DNA of 64,000 nucleotides from Litorivita pollutaquae (lineage in GTDB: Bacteria > Pseudomonadota > Alphaproteobacteria > Rhodobacterales > Rhodobacteraceae): NCBI RefSeq assembly GCF_003205515.1, contig NZ_KZ826484.1:124001-188000 (forward strand), in the 5' to 3' direction. Positions 18,619 through 29,020 of this stretch are shown here, piece after piece. A program made the position numbers and the translations under genes. The stretch's first letter is position 1. Each line of letters starts with the position of its first letter. The notes under the pieces were generated by a model. That model searched no databases. It saw only the letters and a list, made by a program, of their open reading frames with translations, and had not been told where the DNA came from.

Positions 18619-19497
18619 TCAGCGGTCCATGAGGTCCGGCTTGCTCAAGACGGCAGGATCAATTTCTGTCTCGGCGCTGCGGTCAATTTCCGCCTCGTTG
18701 GTCAATTCTGCAATGCGGGCTTCGACAACCTCTTTGCGGATTGTGTCTTCCAGCTCGGCGCGCACGGTTTCAAGGCTGGGTGCATCGGCAAAACGTTTTT
18801 CATTCAACAAGATCACATGCCAACCAAATTGTGTTTCGACCGGTCCAGAAACATCGCCTTCGCTGAGGTTTGTCACCGCATCTTCGAACGGTTTGACCAT
18901 CATACCGGCGCCGAACCATCCCAAAGATCCGCCGTTCGGGCCAGAGGGGCCGGTCGATTTTTCTTTGGCGAGGGCGGCGAAATCGGCCCCGGCCTCGATT
19001 TCTTCGATCAAGGCTTTGGCGGCCTCTTCGGTTTCGACGAGAATGTGCGAGGCATTGTATTCGGGTGCTGGATCGGCGCTGCCGTAAACTTCGTCATAGG
19101 CGGCTTTGATGTCGTCTTCGGTGGCGGCTCCGGCCAACAGGCCGTTAATCACCTCGGAGGCAAGGAGCGAACGTTTCTGGTTTTCAAGCACGATGCCGAC
19201 ATATTTCGGCACAGGCCCGTCGAAGGATTGCGACAACACGGTTTGCTGGACCAATTGGTCTAGGATTCCGGTGAACAGAACGTCATCGGGCAATTGTTTG
19301 TATTGTTCGGGCAGGCTTGACCGCGCGACGACCATTTGGCCCAATGTGATGTCTTCGCCGTTGATGGTGGCAACAACGGTATCGGCGTTGGGCTCTTCGG
19401 CCCGAACAGGCGCGCCCCACGCCAATGTGATGGCAAGAGTGGACGCGAGCGCAGCGCCAAGAAGCGTGCGAGGGGCAAGACTGAGGGTTCGGTGCAT
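18619..19497 (-). CDS. Periplasmic parvulin-type peptidyl-prolyl isomerase
   Basis: A 292-residue exported foldase. It has a Sec signal (about 1-34, ending VRA-EE), a SurA/PrsA-like N-terminal helical region, and a parvulin rotamase domain (about 130-245) with NASHILVETEEAA, GGSLGWFG and the FGWHVI signature. It likely assists outer-membrane or periplasmic protein folding. It heads the ppiC-argJ-mutT unit and is divergent from secA, with 179 bp between the two starts. Confidence 0.9.
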   Translation of the reverse strand: MHRTLSLAPRTLLGAALASTLAITLAWGAPVRAEEPNADTVVATINGEDITLGQMVVARSSLPEQYKQLPDDVLFTGILDQLVQQTVLSQSFDGPVPKYVGIVLENQKRSLLASEVINGLLAGAATEDDIKAAYDEVYGSADPAPEYNASHILVETEEAAKALIEEIEAGADFAALAKEKSTGPSGPNGGSLGWFGAGMMVKPFEDAVTNLSEGDVSGPVETQFGWHVILLNEKRFADAPSLETVRAELEDTIRKEVVEARIAELTNEAEIDRSAETEIDPAVLSKPDLMDR

Positions 19498-19676
19498 CGT
19501 TTGGTCCTTCAAGAGAGGCGCCAAGGCCGCGCGGCGTTGACACGGGTTTAGTGGCCCCTTACATCGCCTTGTGAACAAGGCCAAGAGCGCTGTTTGCACC
19601 CGTTGTAGGGCGCGGCGCGAAACGGGGCAAGCACCCAAGAGGCCACAATATCGTCAACGACCGGAACGGATAGAGA

Positions 19677-22379
19677 ATGCTGGGACTCGGAACACTCGCC
19701 AAAAAGGTTTTCGGGACACCGAATGATCGTAAAATAAAGGCGACGCGCCCGATTGTTGAGAAGATCAACGCGCTCGAGCCCGAGTTTGAAAAACTTTCCG
19801 ATGAGGGCATCATCGCCAAAACCGCCGAGTTTTCGGAGCGGGCCAAGAACGGTGAGAGCCTTGACGCGCTTTTGCCGGAAGCGTTTGCCAATTGTCGTGA
19901 GGCGGCGCGCCGTGCCTTGGGGCTTAGGGCGTTTGACACGCAATTGATGGGCGGGATCTTCCTGCATCAAGGTAATATTTCCGAGATGAAGACCGGCGAG
20001 GGTAAAACCCTTGTGGCGACCTTCCCCTCCTACCTCAATGCGCTGACGGGCAAGGGCGTGCATATCGTCACGGTCAACGATTACCTTGCCAAACGTGACG
20101 CCGAATGGATGAGCAAAGTTTATGGGGCATTGGGTCTGACCACGGGGGTTGTTTATCCCGGCCAGCCCGAGACCGAAAAACAAGCCGCCTATGGCGCCGA
20201 TGTCACCTATGCGACGAATAACGAGCTTGGCTTCGATTATCTGCGCGACAATATGAAGGCCGAACTTTCGCAAATGTTCCAACGCGGGCATAATTTTGCG
20301 GTGGTGGATGAGGTCGACAGCATCCTGATTGACGAGGCACGCACGCCTTTGATCATTTCCGGCCCGTCCGAGGACCGTTCGGAGCTTTATAAAACCATCG
20401 ATACCGTGATCCCCGAATTGACGGATGAGCATTATACGATCGATGAAAAAACCCGTTCGGTGACCTATACCGAAGAGGGCAATGATTTCCTCGAAAACCT
20501 GCTGTTGTCGCGCGGGCTTCTCGAAGAAGGCACGACGCTTTATGATGCGGAAAACACCACCGTGGTGCACCACGTCAACCAAGCCTTGCGCGCGCACAAG
20601 CTGTTCAACAAAGACAAAGATTACATCGTGCGCGGCCAGGATGTGGTGTTGATTGATGAATTCACCGGACGGATGATGGCCGGACGCCGGTTGTCCGAAG
20701 GATTGCATCAGGCAATCGAAGCCAAAGAAGGCGTGACGATTCAACCGGAAAACACCACATTGGCGCAGGTGACCTTCCAAAACTATTTCCGTCTTTACGA
20801 TACCCTGTCGGGCATGACCGGCACGGCGGTCACCGAGGCCGAAGAATTTGCGGAAATCTACGGGCTTGGCGTGGTCGAAGTGCCGACCAACCGTCCGATC
20901 CAACGGGTCGATGAAGACGATGCCGTCTATCGCACCGCGCGCGAAAAATATGCGGCCATCGTCGAGACGATCAAAGAGGCGACCGCAAAGGGGCAACCGA
21001 TCCTCGTTGGCACCACGTCGATTGAGAAATCCGAGGCCCTGTCGCAGATGCTGGATACGGCGGGCATCAAACATGACGTGCTCAACGCCCGTCAGCACGA
21101 ACGTGAAGCGCAGATCGTGGCCGATGCGGGTAAATTCGGCGCAGTGACGATTGCCACCAACATGGCCGGTCGCGGGACCGACATTCAACTTGGCGGCAAC
21201 GTCGAGATGAAGGTTCTTGAAGCCCTTGAAGCCGATCCCGAGGCGGATCCCGATACCGTGCGTCGCCGGATCGAAGCCGAACACGCCGAAGAAAAACAAC
21301 GGGTTCTGGATGCGGGGGGACTGTTTGTTTTGGCCACCGAACGCCACGAAAGCCGCCGTATCGATAACCAATTGCGAGGTCGCTCCGGCCGTCAGGGTGA
21401 TCCGGGGCGCTCGTCGTTCTTCCTTTCGCTCGAAGACGATTTGATGCGGATTTTCGGCTCTGAGCGGTTGGAAAAAGTGCTGTCATCGTTGGGCATGAAA
21501 GAGGGCGAGGCGATTGTGCACCCTTGGGTGAATAAGTCGTTGGAACGGGCGCAGGCCAAGGTTGAAGGCCGCAACTTTGACATTCGTAAACAGCTTTTGA
21601 AATTCGATGATGTGATGAACGAGCAGCGTAAAGTTATCTTTGCGCAACGTCTCGACATCATGAAAGCTGAAGACCTGTCGGAGATCACCGAGGATATGCG
21701 CGAGCAGGTCATTGACGATATGGTCGATGAGTTCATGCCGCCGAAAACCTATGCGGATCAGTGGAATGTCGAGGGGCTTTATGCCGCCGTGATCGAGCGG
21801 CTCAACCTTGATCTGCCGGTGATCGAATGGGCCGCCGAAGAAGGCGTCGATGACGAAGAAATCGCGGAGCGTCTGGAAAAGGCCACAGCCGAGCAGATGG
21901 CGCAAAAGGCCGAGCGTTTTGGGCCGGAAAACATGCGCCAGATCGAAAAGCAGATCTTGTTGCAAACCATTGACGGTAAATGGCGCGAGCATCTGTTGAC
22001 GTTGGAACACCTGCGCTCTGTGGTGAATTTCCGTGCCTACGCGCAACGGGACCCGCTCAACGAATATAAAAACGAAGCCTTCCAATTGTTTGAAAGCATG
22101 CTCGACAGTTTGCGCGAGGATGTGACCCAACGCTTGTCGCGGGTTGAACCGATGAGCGAAGAGCAGCAACAGCAGATGTTGGCGCAGATCGCCCAGCAGC
22201 AGGCCCAACTGCAAGGTGCGGCGGATGCAGCGCAGGCCGCAGCGGACGCGCCCGAAGGGGCCGCATTAGAAGGTTTCGACGAAAGCGATCCCGCGACATG
22301 GGGTAACCCCGCGCGCAATGATTTGTGTCCGTGCGGGTCCGGTAAAAAGTTCAAACATTGCCACGGTAAACTGCTTTAG
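19677..22379 (+). CDS. secA: Preprotein translocase ATPase SecA
   Basis: A 900-residue SecA motor. Walker A is MKTGEGKT (near 104-111), Walker B lies in [15 protein letters not shown] (near 210-224), and the second ATPase domain has [13 protein letters not shown]. The C-terminal zinc-binding tail [13 protein letters not shown] (C884, C886, C895, H896) binds SecB and the ribosome. A glutamine-rich linker precedes it. SecA drives protein export through SecYEG. Confidence 0.98.
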   Translation: MLGLGTLAKKVFGTPNDRKIKATRPIVEKINALEPEFEKLSDEGIIAKTAEFSERAKNGESLDALLPEAFANCREAARRALGLRAFDTQLMGGIFLHQGNISEMKTGEGKTLVATFPSYLNALTGKGVHIVTVNDYLAKRDAEWMSKVYGALGLTTGVVYPGQPETEKQAAYGADVTYATNNELGFDYLRDNMKAELSQMFQRGHNFAVVDEVDSILIDEARTPLIISGPSEDRSELYKTIDTVIPELTDEHYTIDEKTRSVTYTEEGNDFLENLLLSRGLLEEGTTLYDAENTTVVHHVNQALRAHKLFNKDKDYIVRGQDVVLIDEFTGRMMAGRRLSEGLHQAIEAKEGVTIQPENTTLAQVTFQNYFRLYDTLSGMTGTAVTEAEEFAEIYGLGVVEVPTNRPIQRVDEDDAVYRTAREKYAAIVETIKEATAKGQPILVGTTSIEKSEALSQMLDTAGIKHDVLNARQHEREAQIVADAGKFGAVTIATNMAGRGTDIQLGGNVEMKVLEALEADPEADPDTVRRRIEAEHAEEKQRVLDAGGLFVLATERHESRRIDNQLRGRSGRQGDPGRSSFFLSLEDDLMRIFGSERLEKVLSSLGMKEGEAIVHPWVNKSLERAQAKVEGRNFDIRKQLLKFDDVMNEQRKVIFAQRLDIMKAEDLSEITEDMREQVIDDMVDEFMPPKTYADQWNVEGLYAAVIERLNLDLPVIEWAAEEGVDDEEIAERLEKATAEQMAQKAERFGPENMRQIEKQILLQTIDGKWREHLLTLEHLRSVVNFRAYAQRDPLNEYKNEAFQLFESMLDSLREDVTQRLSRVEPMSEEQQQQMLAQIAQQQAQLQGAADAAQAAADAPEGAALEGFDESDPATWGNPARNDLCPCGSGKKFKHCHGKLL

Positions 22380-22399
22380 AATTTTGACTTTTAAGCAAG

Positions 22400-22431
22400 C
22401 AGGCCACGATGCAGGGGTGCGTCGTGGCCTG
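22400..22431 (+). terminator. Likely terminator after secA
   Basis: A perfect 10-bp stem (22400-22409 with 22422-22431) with a 12-nt loop, 20 bp past the secA stop. The following TTCG is not a proper T-run, so it may be weak or an RNA 3' end stabiliser. Confidence 0.5.
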
Positions 22432-22482
22432 TTCGCGTTCGTTGACGACCCTGCGGGGCCACTCACTCGGACATGCGATTCG

Positions 22483-22497
22483 TTAATTTTGCCTTAA
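22483..22497. promoter_or_regulatory. CtrA-like box TTAA-N7-TTAA
   Basis: Two TTAA half-sites (22483-22486 and 22494-22497) separated by exactly 7 bases match the core of the alphaproteobacterial CtrA consensus. The box is 112 bp upstream of the gene at 22610 in otherwise GC-rich DNA. The sequence match is direct; CtrA control is inferred. Confidence 0.5.
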
Positions 22498-22609
22498 TTT
22501 TGTCGGAATGACTCCCCGCGCATGCCATATGCAGACCGCTTTTTGCGCCCACATTGGGCCTTGTTAAGAGTGAGCTCATGGTAAGAGTGGCCTTGTGGAG
22601 GGCGAAACG

Positions 22610-23635
22610 ATGAATGTGAAACGCTATGGAATAGTCGGGGGTACATTTGCCGCCGCTTTGGGAATCGGGTTTGTTATGCAGCATGGCAGCGATCCGGCCC
22701 CGCGCGGCGTCCCGCAGATTGTCGCGCAATCTATGATCCCGAAAGGCCCTGCACCACGCACGCAAATGCTTGATATCGAAGGGATAACCCTCACGTCGGC
22801 GCTTTCTTCGACTCCCCAAGAGGCGGCGAATGTGGCGCAGGTAAAGCCCGCGCAAGGCACAATGGAATTGCCATCGATGCCTCAGTTGCGGCATGCGGCA
22901 TTGCGTGATGCGCCTGTGGGGGAATTGCCGAAGGACGAGCCAGCCCCGAGCTTTGGTTGCGAAGTCGCTATGACCGTTGAGCCGACGGCGGCGGCGATGG
23001 TCGAGTTGAACCTTGATGCGCCTTGCCTTGGGAATGCGCGGCTGACCATTCACCACAGCGGCTTGATGATCACGCAGGTAACGTCGGAAGACGGCAAATT
23101 GTCGGTGACGGTGCCTGCCTTGGCCGAGGATGCGGTGTTTATCGCCGCGTTCGCCAGCGGCGAAGGCGCGGTGGCCAATACCGACGTGTCTTCACTGGCC
23201 TTTTATGACCGTGTGGCCGTGCAGTGGAAAGGCGCCAGCGGATTGCAAGTCCATGCCCGCGAATATGGCGCAGACTATGACAGCGAAGGCCACGTTTGGG
23301 CGGAGCAAGCGCGCGATATGGCGGCGGCGGCACGTGGTGTTGGCGGGTTCATTACGCGTTTGGGCGATAGCGCAGCAGCCGAACCCTTGATGGCAGAAAT
23401 CTACACGTTCCCAACCGGCACGGCCTTGCTCGAAGGGGATGTGGCGCTCAGCGTCGAAGCCGAAGTGACGGATTTGAATTGCGGGCGCGTGGTCGATGCG
23501 CAGACCCTGCAATCCGGTCGCGGCACGTCATTGAAGGTGCATGATCTGAGCCTGGAAATGCCGTCCTGCGATGCTGTGGGTGATTTTGTGGTGATGCGTG
23601 GCCTGCTCAATGATGTGACCGTGGCACGCAACTGA
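22610..23635 (+). CDS. Hypothetical membrane-anchored periplasmic protein
   Basis: A 341-residue protein with a hydrophobic N-terminal segment (about 6-26) and no clear cleavage site, so probably a signal anchor facing the periplasm. The rest is Ala/Glu-rich with a beta-like C-terminal half and cysteines that could pair (FGCEV, APCLG, LNCGR, PSCDA). I recall homologues in Rhodobacteraceae being labelled translocase, apparently only because they neighbour secA; I see no translocase domain. Shine-Dalgarno GGAGGG precedes ATG 22610. A CtrA-like box lies upstream. Confidence 0.72.
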   Translation: MNVKRYGIVGGTFAAALGIGFVMQHGSDPAPRGVPQIVAQSMIPKGPAPRTQMLDIEGITLTSALSSTPQEAANVAQVKPAQGTMELPSMPQLRHAALRDAPVGELPKDEPAPSFGCEVAMTVEPTAAAMVELNLDAPCLGNARLTIHHSGLMITQVTSEDGKLSVTVPALAEDAVFIAAFASGEGAVANTDVSSLAFYDRVAVQWKGASGLQVHAREYGADYDSEGHVWAEQARDMAAAARGVGGFITRLGDSAAAEPLMAEIYTFPTGTALLEGDVALSVEAEVTDLNCGRVVDAQTLQSGRGTSLKVHDLSLEMPSCDAVGDFVVMRGLLNDVTVARN

Positions 23636-23663
23636 TCCGCTTTTGCCTTCGGGCGGCCTTTGT

Positions 23664-23700
23664 AAAAACGCGCGGCCCTTTGGGGACCGCGCGTTGTCGT
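23664..23700. terminator. Hairpin terminator between convergent genes
   Basis: A 9-bp stem (23667-23675 with 23687-23695), flanked by A5 on the left and TTGTCGTTT on the right, in the 85-bp gap between two convergent genes; probably bidirectional. Confidence 0.65.
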
Positions 23701-23720
23701 TTCCGTATCCGACTGGCGGA

Positions 23721-24896
23721 TTAGAGCCGCTCGATGGCCAGGGCGATACCTTGCCCGCCGCCGATGCACATGGTGATCAAGGCTTTGCTGCCGCCGATAC
23801 GCTCCAATTCATAGAGTGCCTTCACCGTGATCAACGCGCCGGTCGCACCGACAGGGTGGCCGAGAGCAATCGCGCCGCCGTTGGGGTTGACCTTGGCAGG
23901 ATCCAATCCGAGCGCCCGGTTCACGGCCACGGCCTGTGCGGCAAATGCTTCGTTGCTTTCGATCACGTCGAAATCAGAAACGCTCATGCCGGTGCGCTTC
24001 AGGAGGCTTTCAATCGCGGGGATCGGACCGAGGCCCATCACTTCCGGGCGCACGCCCGAATGGGCATATCCAATAATCCGCGCCAGAGGTTTCAGACCTG
24101 CCTTTTCGGCGGCCTCCGCACGGGCAAGCACCAGAGCCCCCGCACCATCATTGATGCCCGAGGCGTTGCCCGCAGTCACAGTCCCGTCTTTTTTGAAAGC
24201 AGGACGGAGCCCCGCGAGTGCCTCGGCGGTGGTGGCTTTGGGGTGTTCGTCGACCGCAAAAGCAACCGTTTCGCGCTTAACCTTAACCTCGACAGGGACG
24301 ATTTGCGATTCGAAGTGACCGGCGGCAATGGCGGCTGCCGCGCGCTTCTGGCTTTCCAGCGCAAAGGCGTCTTGATCTTCACGGCTGACATTGTGTTCGT
24401 CAGAGACATTTTCGGCCGTGACGCCCATATGCCCGCTGCCAAAGGGGCAGTTCAGGGTGCCGAGCAGCATGTCGCGCGTGCGAACGTCGCCCATTTTCGC
24501 GCCCCAACGTTGGTCTTCCACGATATAGGGCGCGCGGCTCATGCTTTCGGCGCCGCCTGCAAGGCCAAAATCGGCGTCCCCCATGAACAGCGATTGGTAG
24601 ACCGAGACAATCGCCTGCGCGCCGGAGCCGCACAACCGGTTGACGTTCATCGCGGGGGTGGTGTTCGGAATACCCGCTTCGATTGCGGAGACGCGGCTGA
24701 CATACATATCGCGCGGTTCGGTGTTGATGACATTGCCGAAAACCACATGGCCGATCTGGTCGCCCTCGACACCAGCGCGTTCCAATGCGGCGCGGGCGAC
24801 TGTGGCGCCCAAAGTGGTGGTCGGTGTGCCAGCGAGCGAGCCGCCGAAGGTTCCGATTGCGGTGCGTGCTCCGGACAAAATGACGATATCTGACAT
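23721..24896 (-). CDS. Acetyl-CoA C-acetyltransferase (thiolase)
   Basis: A 391-residue biosynthetic-type thiolase. C89 in NRLCGSGAQA is the acylated nucleophile, H347 in ALGHPVGATG and C377 in MCIGGGQG complete the active site. It condenses two acetyl-CoA or cleaves acetoacetyl-CoA, feeding polyhydroxybutyrate or the ethylmalonyl-CoA pathway. No phaB or phaC lies beside it, so the pathway cannot be fixed from context. It is divergent from the beta-helix protein gene. Confidence 0.93.
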   Translation of the reverse strand: MSDIVILSGARTAIGTFGGSLAGTPTTTLGATVARAALERAGVEGDQIGHVVFGNVINTEPRDMYVSRVSAIEAGIPNTTPAMNVNRLCGSGAQAIVSVYQSLFMGDADFGLAGGAESMSRAPYIVEDQRWGAKMGDVRTRDMLLGTLNCPFGSGHMGVTAENVSDEHNVSREDQDAFALESQKRAAAAIAAGHFESQIVPVEVKVKRETVAFAVDEHPKATTAEALAGLRPAFKKDGTVTAGNASGINDGAGALVLARAEAAEKAGLKPLARIIGYAHSGVRPEVMGLGPIPAIESLLKRTGMSVSDFDVIESNEAFAAQAVAVNRALGLDPAKVNPNGGAIALGHPVGATGALITVKALYELERIGGSKALITMCIGGGQGIALAIERL

Positions 24897-25036
24897 GATG
24901 GATCTTTCCCTTAATTCCAGTTGGCCGCATTATGCAGAATTGGCTGCGCTTTGTCACAAAAACCTGCCGTCATATCCCTTGAAAACCGGCGCAAAGATCT
25001 TTGCATTGCCGCGTGGGTCATGGCAGTCTCTTGTGC

Positions 25037-26617
25037 ATGACATTGGACGCGTTTCATCCGCTTTTGCCCGCCGAGGAACAGCTATTGGCTGAATGCGAAG
25101 GGTCGGAACGGATCACAGTCGGCACCGGTGAGTGCCCCGTGGACGGGGATGAATTAGACACTCTTTCGGCGGAAATACGTGCGGACGTATTGCGCCTTTT
25201 GATGTTGGGGCGTCTTGGGAAGACGCTCTTGCCGGAAAAAGGGTTGCGCTTGCGGGGCGCTTTCATCAGCGGCGTTCTCGACCTTCAGGGCGCGGTTTTA
25301 CCTTATGATCTCAGCTTCACGGACTGCCGTCTGTCGCATCCCATCGAAATGGTGAATGCGCGGGTACGCGGGTTGTATTTTTCAGGCTGCGTTCTGGTGG
25401 GGTTATCGGCGGACAATGCGCATTTCGATGGGTCGCTTTTCTTGCGCGGGGAGAGCGTCGTGAATGGTGACATATCCCTGTCGGGGGTGCGGATCGAAGG
25501 AGACATGCAGTTTTGCGGGTGTACCCTGCACACGCCGGGACAGGATGCGATTTTTGCGCCGTCGTTGCAGATTGATGGCTCTTTGTTTTTGGGCAACTAC
25601 CCCTATTCCAACGATGAGACGACGCTCGAGGCAGACGGGGCGTTGTTCCTGTCCTCTGCCGAGATCGCCAATGATGTTTTTATTACCAATTGCGCTGTGG
25701 CACCGCGGCAGGATCTACCGATTGACCAGATATTTTCATCCAGCGAGGAGCATGGTGCGGATATCGCAATATCATTTGCGCGGGCGCGGATTGGCGGGAT
25801 TCTCTATTTCAAGGACAACCAAATCGCGCGCGGCACAGTCAGCCTTGCCGGGGCAAGCGCGGGCCGGCTGCGGGACGAACCCGCAGGACCGGGGGCAACT
25901 TACCGCATTCGGCTTGACGGGTTTACCTACGATGATTTTTCGCGGCATTCGGAAACCGGATTGGTTGCGCGGCTCGAATGGTTGGAGCGGCGGCCTCGCG
26001 ATACGCCCTTTACCGCGCAGCCCTATGAGCATCTGGCGCGGGTGTTGATGCATATGGGGCACCGCACGGATGCGCGAACGGTTTTGATGCGCAAGGAGCA
26101 AATCATTCGCCGCGAAGATCGCCGTATTCTACGGCAACAGGGTCGAAGTATGCGCTTTGGCCTCGCGGTTTGCGGTGATGCGGTGATGCGGTTCGCGGTG
26201 GGATACGGGTATCGTCCGGGGCGGGTTTTGGCGCTGGCTTTGGCGATGATTTTCTCGCTGGGTGTGTTTTTCCACTACACATGGAAAGCCGGAGACATGA
26301 CGCCAAATGCGGCGCCGATCCTGATATCCAAGGATTGGATCGCGGCAACGCGCAGCCATCCGGATAATCCGGGCGCCTATTGGTCGCAGGTTGGCCAAGC
26401 GGGGCAGGATTGGGAAACTTTCCAAGCCTTTGCCTATGCTGCCGATCTGGTGATCCCGATTGTATCGCTCGGCCAGGAGGATGCATGGGCGCCCTCGACA
26501 TCGCGGTCCGATTTGGGGCGTTTGGCGTGGTGGATCCGCTGGTTTGCAAAGGCACTCGGGTGGATCATAACGGCGCTTGGCGCGGCGGCGGTGACCGGCG
26601 CAGTTCGGCAGGATTAG
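25037..26617 (+). CDS. Beta-helix repeat protein with C-terminal membrane segments
   Basis: A 526-residue protein of unknown function. Residues about 70-270 are a regular ladder of short beta repeats (for example LRLRGAFISGVLDLQGAVLP), resembling pentapeptide/bactofilin-like right-handed solenoids. A charged helical part follows (about 300-385, with R-R-E-D-R-R), then a hydrophobic segment (about 396-415) and another at about 500-520. I recall this architecture being labelled membrane-associated oxidoreductase in databases, but I see no cofactor motif. ATG 25037 was chosen over an upstream alternative start. Its stop overlaps the stop of the convergent phosphoesterase gene. Confidence 0.75.
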   Translation: MTLDAFHPLLPAEEQLLAECEGSERITVGTGECPVDGDELDTLSAEIRADVLRLLMLGRLGKTLLPEKGLRLRGAFISGVLDLQGAVLPYDLSFTDCRLSHPIEMVNARVRGLYFSGCVLVGLSADNAHFDGSLFLRGESVVNGDISLSGVRIEGDMQFCGCTLHTPGQDAIFAPSLQIDGSLFLGNYPYSNDETTLEADGALFLSSAEIANDVFITNCAVAPRQDLPIDQIFSSSEEHGADIAISFARARIGGILYFKDNQIARGTVSLAGASAGRLRDEPAGPGATYRIRLDGFTYDDFSRHSETGLVARLEWLERRPRDTPFTAQPYEHLARVLMHMGHRTDARTVLMRKEQIIRREDRRILRQQGRSMRFGLAVCGDAVMRFAVGYGYRPGRVLALALAMIFSLGVFFHYTWKAGDMTPNAAPILISKDWIAATRSHPDNPGAYWSQVGQAGQDWETFQAFAYAADLVIPIVSLGQEDAWAPSTSRSDLGRLAWWIRWFAKALGWIITALGAAAVTGAVRQD

Positions 26618-27348
26618 AGACGGTTTTCGGGGCGCAACGCGCGCCGACCGTTGTCTTCGAGTACCCAGCATTGCGTGCCTTCGAACACCGCTGCGGTCAG
26701 CGGGCGGCCATACCCCGCGCCGCTGTCCAGATCGACGCGATTGCCGAAATGCGTCGGGGTTTCAAGCGCGGTGTGCCCATGCACGACAAGCCACGGATGC
26801 GGGCCGGTATGGGCGAAAAACGGATCACGTATCCACATCAAGTCTTCGGGCTTTTGATCGTGCAGCGCCACCTCGGGGCGAATGCCGCCATGCACGAACA
26901 AAAGTTCGGGAGTTTCGTGCCAATAGGGCAGCGTTGAGAGCCAATCAACATGGCTGCGTGGCACGGCGGCCACCGCTTCGTCGCGTTGCGGGTGGGCCTC
27001 GTTTGCGGCGACGCCATAGGAGGCCAATGTTTCGGCCCCGCCAATCCGTGGGTGCAACCAAGACAGGCGCGATTTGATCATTGGTGACATCATCGGCCCA
27101 CCGGAGAGGAAATCGAGAAAAAGCTGATCATGGTTGCCGCGCACAACCGTCCAATTTCGACCCTGTTCCTGCCCAAGGCGCAGCAATTCAATGACGCTTC
27201 GACTGCCTGGTCCGCGGTCCACGAGATCGCCGAGGAACACGATATTCGCATTGGGGCCACCATCGGCATCGATGCGCTGCAACGCCGTGTGAAGCATGTC
27301 GATCTGTCCGTGAATATCGCCGATGGCATAGATGGGGCGGTCGGTCAT
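26614..27348 (-). CDS. Serine/threonine-type metallophosphoesterase
   Basis: A 244-residue calcineurin-like phosphoesterase. It shows the PPP-type signature in order: GDIHG, GDLVDRGPGS and RGNHD, then a C-terminal H-G-H-T motif. The closest known types are bacterial PrpA/PrpB phosphatases or ApaH-like hydrolases. Substrate could be phosphoprotein or dinucleoside polyphosphate. The start at 27348 gives MTDRPIYAIGDIHGQ, the usual N-terminus. The stop codon overlaps that of the convergent upstream gene by 4 bp. Confidence 0.88.
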   Translation of the reverse strand: MTDRPIYAIGDIHGQIDMLHTALQRIDADGGPNANIVFLGDLVDRGPGSRSVIELLRLGQEQGRNWTVVRGNHDQLFLDFLSGGPMMSPMIKSRLSWLHPRIGGAETLASYGVAANEAHPQRDEAVAAVPRSHVDWLSTLPYWHETPELLFVHGGIRPEVALHDQKPEDLMWIRDPFFAHTGPHPWLVVHGHTALETPTHFGNRVDLDSGAGYGRPLTAAVFEGTQCWVLEDNGRRALRPENRL

Positions 27349-27427
27349 GGCAGGCTCTTTCGTGGTAAAACGCACTGCGCCGCCCCCGTTCGAAACAGGA
27401 GCGGCGCCAATTTTTACTAAAGCCGTT

Positions 27428-29020
27428 TTAGACGTCGAAGGATAGCGGCTTGATCTGTTTGAACAGGTTGGTCGCTTGCAATGCCTCGACAACCTTGGGA
27501 TCCACCACACCGTCCACATAGAGCAAAGCAATTGCTTCGCCGCCGGTCACGGCGCGGCCAAGGGTAAAGTTGGCGATGTTGACTTCGTGTTCGCCCAAAA
27601 TCCGGCCCAAGGCACCGATGATGCCGGGAACGTCATCGTTGGTGGTGTAGAGCATGTGCTCGCCCACTTCGGCGTCGATGTTGATGCCTTTGATCTGGAT
27701 GAAGCGCGGTTTGCCATCCGAGAACACCGTGCCTGCGATGGACCGCGCGCGCTTGGCGGTTTTGATGTCGACTTTGATATATCCGTCGAACACGCCTGCG
27801 GCATCTTGGGTGGTCTTCGAGATCTGCACGCCGCGCTCTTTGGCGATCACGGGGGCAGAGACCATGTTCACGTCGGGGTTCGACGCTTGCATGATGCCTG
27901 CAATCGCGGCGCATTCGAGGGCCGAGAGGTTCATTTCGGAGGCGACGCCATCATAGGTGATATTGACCTCTTCGATCGGCTCGTCGGTCAATTGACCGAT
28001 GAAAGAACCGAGGTGTTCGGCCAATTTGACCCATGGGCCCATGACTTTGGCTTCTTCGGCGGTGATCGACGGGGTGTTAAGCGCATTGGATACGGCGCCG
28101 GTCAGCAGGTAATCGGCCATTTGCTCGGCAACTTGCAGGGCGACGTTCTCTTGGGCTTCGGTCGTTGCCGCGCCAAGGTGCGGGGTGCAGACCACATTCG
28201 GCAGACCGAACAGCGGGTTTTCTGTGGCGGGTTCTTGCGAGAACACATCAAACGCTGCGCCGGCAACATGGCCAGATTTCAGCTGCTCGGCGAGAGCGAC
28301 CTCATCAACCAAACCGCCGCGGGCACAGTTGATGATCCGCACGCCTTTTTTGGTTTTGGCGAGGTTCTCGGCGGAGAGAATGTTGCGGGTGCTATCGGTC
28401 AATGGGACGTGCAGCGTGATGAAATCGGCGCGTTTGAGAAGCTCGTCGAGCTCGACCTTTTCAACACCCATTTTGTCGGCTTTTTCTTCACCAAGATAGG
28501 GGTCAAATGCCACGACTTTCATTTTCAATCCGCGCGCACGGTCGCAGACGATACCGCCGATGTTGCCCGCGCCGATGACGCCAAGGGTTTTACCCGTCAA
28601 TTCGACGCCCATGAATTTCGACTTTTCCCATTTACCCGCATGGGTCGAAGCAGAGGCTTCGGGGATTTGGCGCGCCACGGCGAACATCATCGCAATCGCG
28701 TGTTCGGCGGTGGTGATCATGTTGCCGAACGGCGTGTTCATTACGATCACGCCCTTTTTCGATGCCGCCTCTTTGTCGACGTTGTCGGTGCCGATGCCGG
28801 CGCGGCCGATGACTTTGAGGTTGTCGGCCTTTTCGATCAAAGCGGCGGTGGCTTTGGTCGCGGACCGGATGGCGAGACCGTCATAGTTGCCGATCACTTC
28901 GGCAAGCTTTTCTTTGTCTTTGCCAAGTGTGGGTTCAAAATCGACGTCGATGCCGCGGTCGCGGAAAATCTGAACGGCGGCTTCGGAAAGGCTGTCGGAA
29001 ATAAGGACTTTGGGTGCCAT
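27428..29020 (-). CDS. serA: D-3-phosphoglycerate dehydrogenase
   Basis: A 530-residue long-type SerA, the first enzyme of serine synthesis. The NAD fold carries GVIGAGNIGG; catalytic Arg is in NCARGGLVDE and His in CTPHLGAAT. An allosteric substrate-binding domain follows (about 310-450) and a C-terminal ACT domain (about 455-530) for serine feedback. Shine-Dalgarno AGGAG precedes the start. It lies 95 bp after serC and is probably cotranscribed with it. Confidence 0.96.
   Translation of the reverse strand: MAPKVLISDSLSEAAVQIFRDRGIDVDFEPTLGKDKEKLAEVIGNYDGLAIRSATKATAALIEKADNLKVIGRAGIGTDNVDKEAASKKGVIVMNTPFGNMITTAEHAIAMMFAVARQIPEASASTHAGKWEKSKFMGVELTGKTLGVIGAGNIGGIVCDRARGLKMKVVAFDPYLGEEKADKMGVEKVELDELLKRADFITLHVPLTDSTRNILSAENLAKTKKGVRIINCARGGLVDEVALAEQLKSGHVAGAAFDVFSQEPATENPLFGLPNVVCTPHLGAATTEAQENVALQVAEQMADYLLTGAVSNALNTPSITAEEAKVMGPWVKLAEHLGSFIGQLTDEPIEEVNITYDGVASEMNLSALECAAIAGIMQASNPDVNMVSAPVIAKERGVQISKTTQDAAGVFDGYIKVDIKTAKRARSIAGTVFSDGKPRFIQIKGINIDAEVGEHMLYTTNDDVPGIIGALGRILGEHEVNIANFTLGRAVTGGEAIALLYVDGVVDPKVVEALQATNLFKQIKPLSFDV

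Noticed and set aside
19548-21371. 607-codon minus-strand frame opposite secA
   Set aside because: Shadow of secA, Phe/His/Gly-rich, no start signal.
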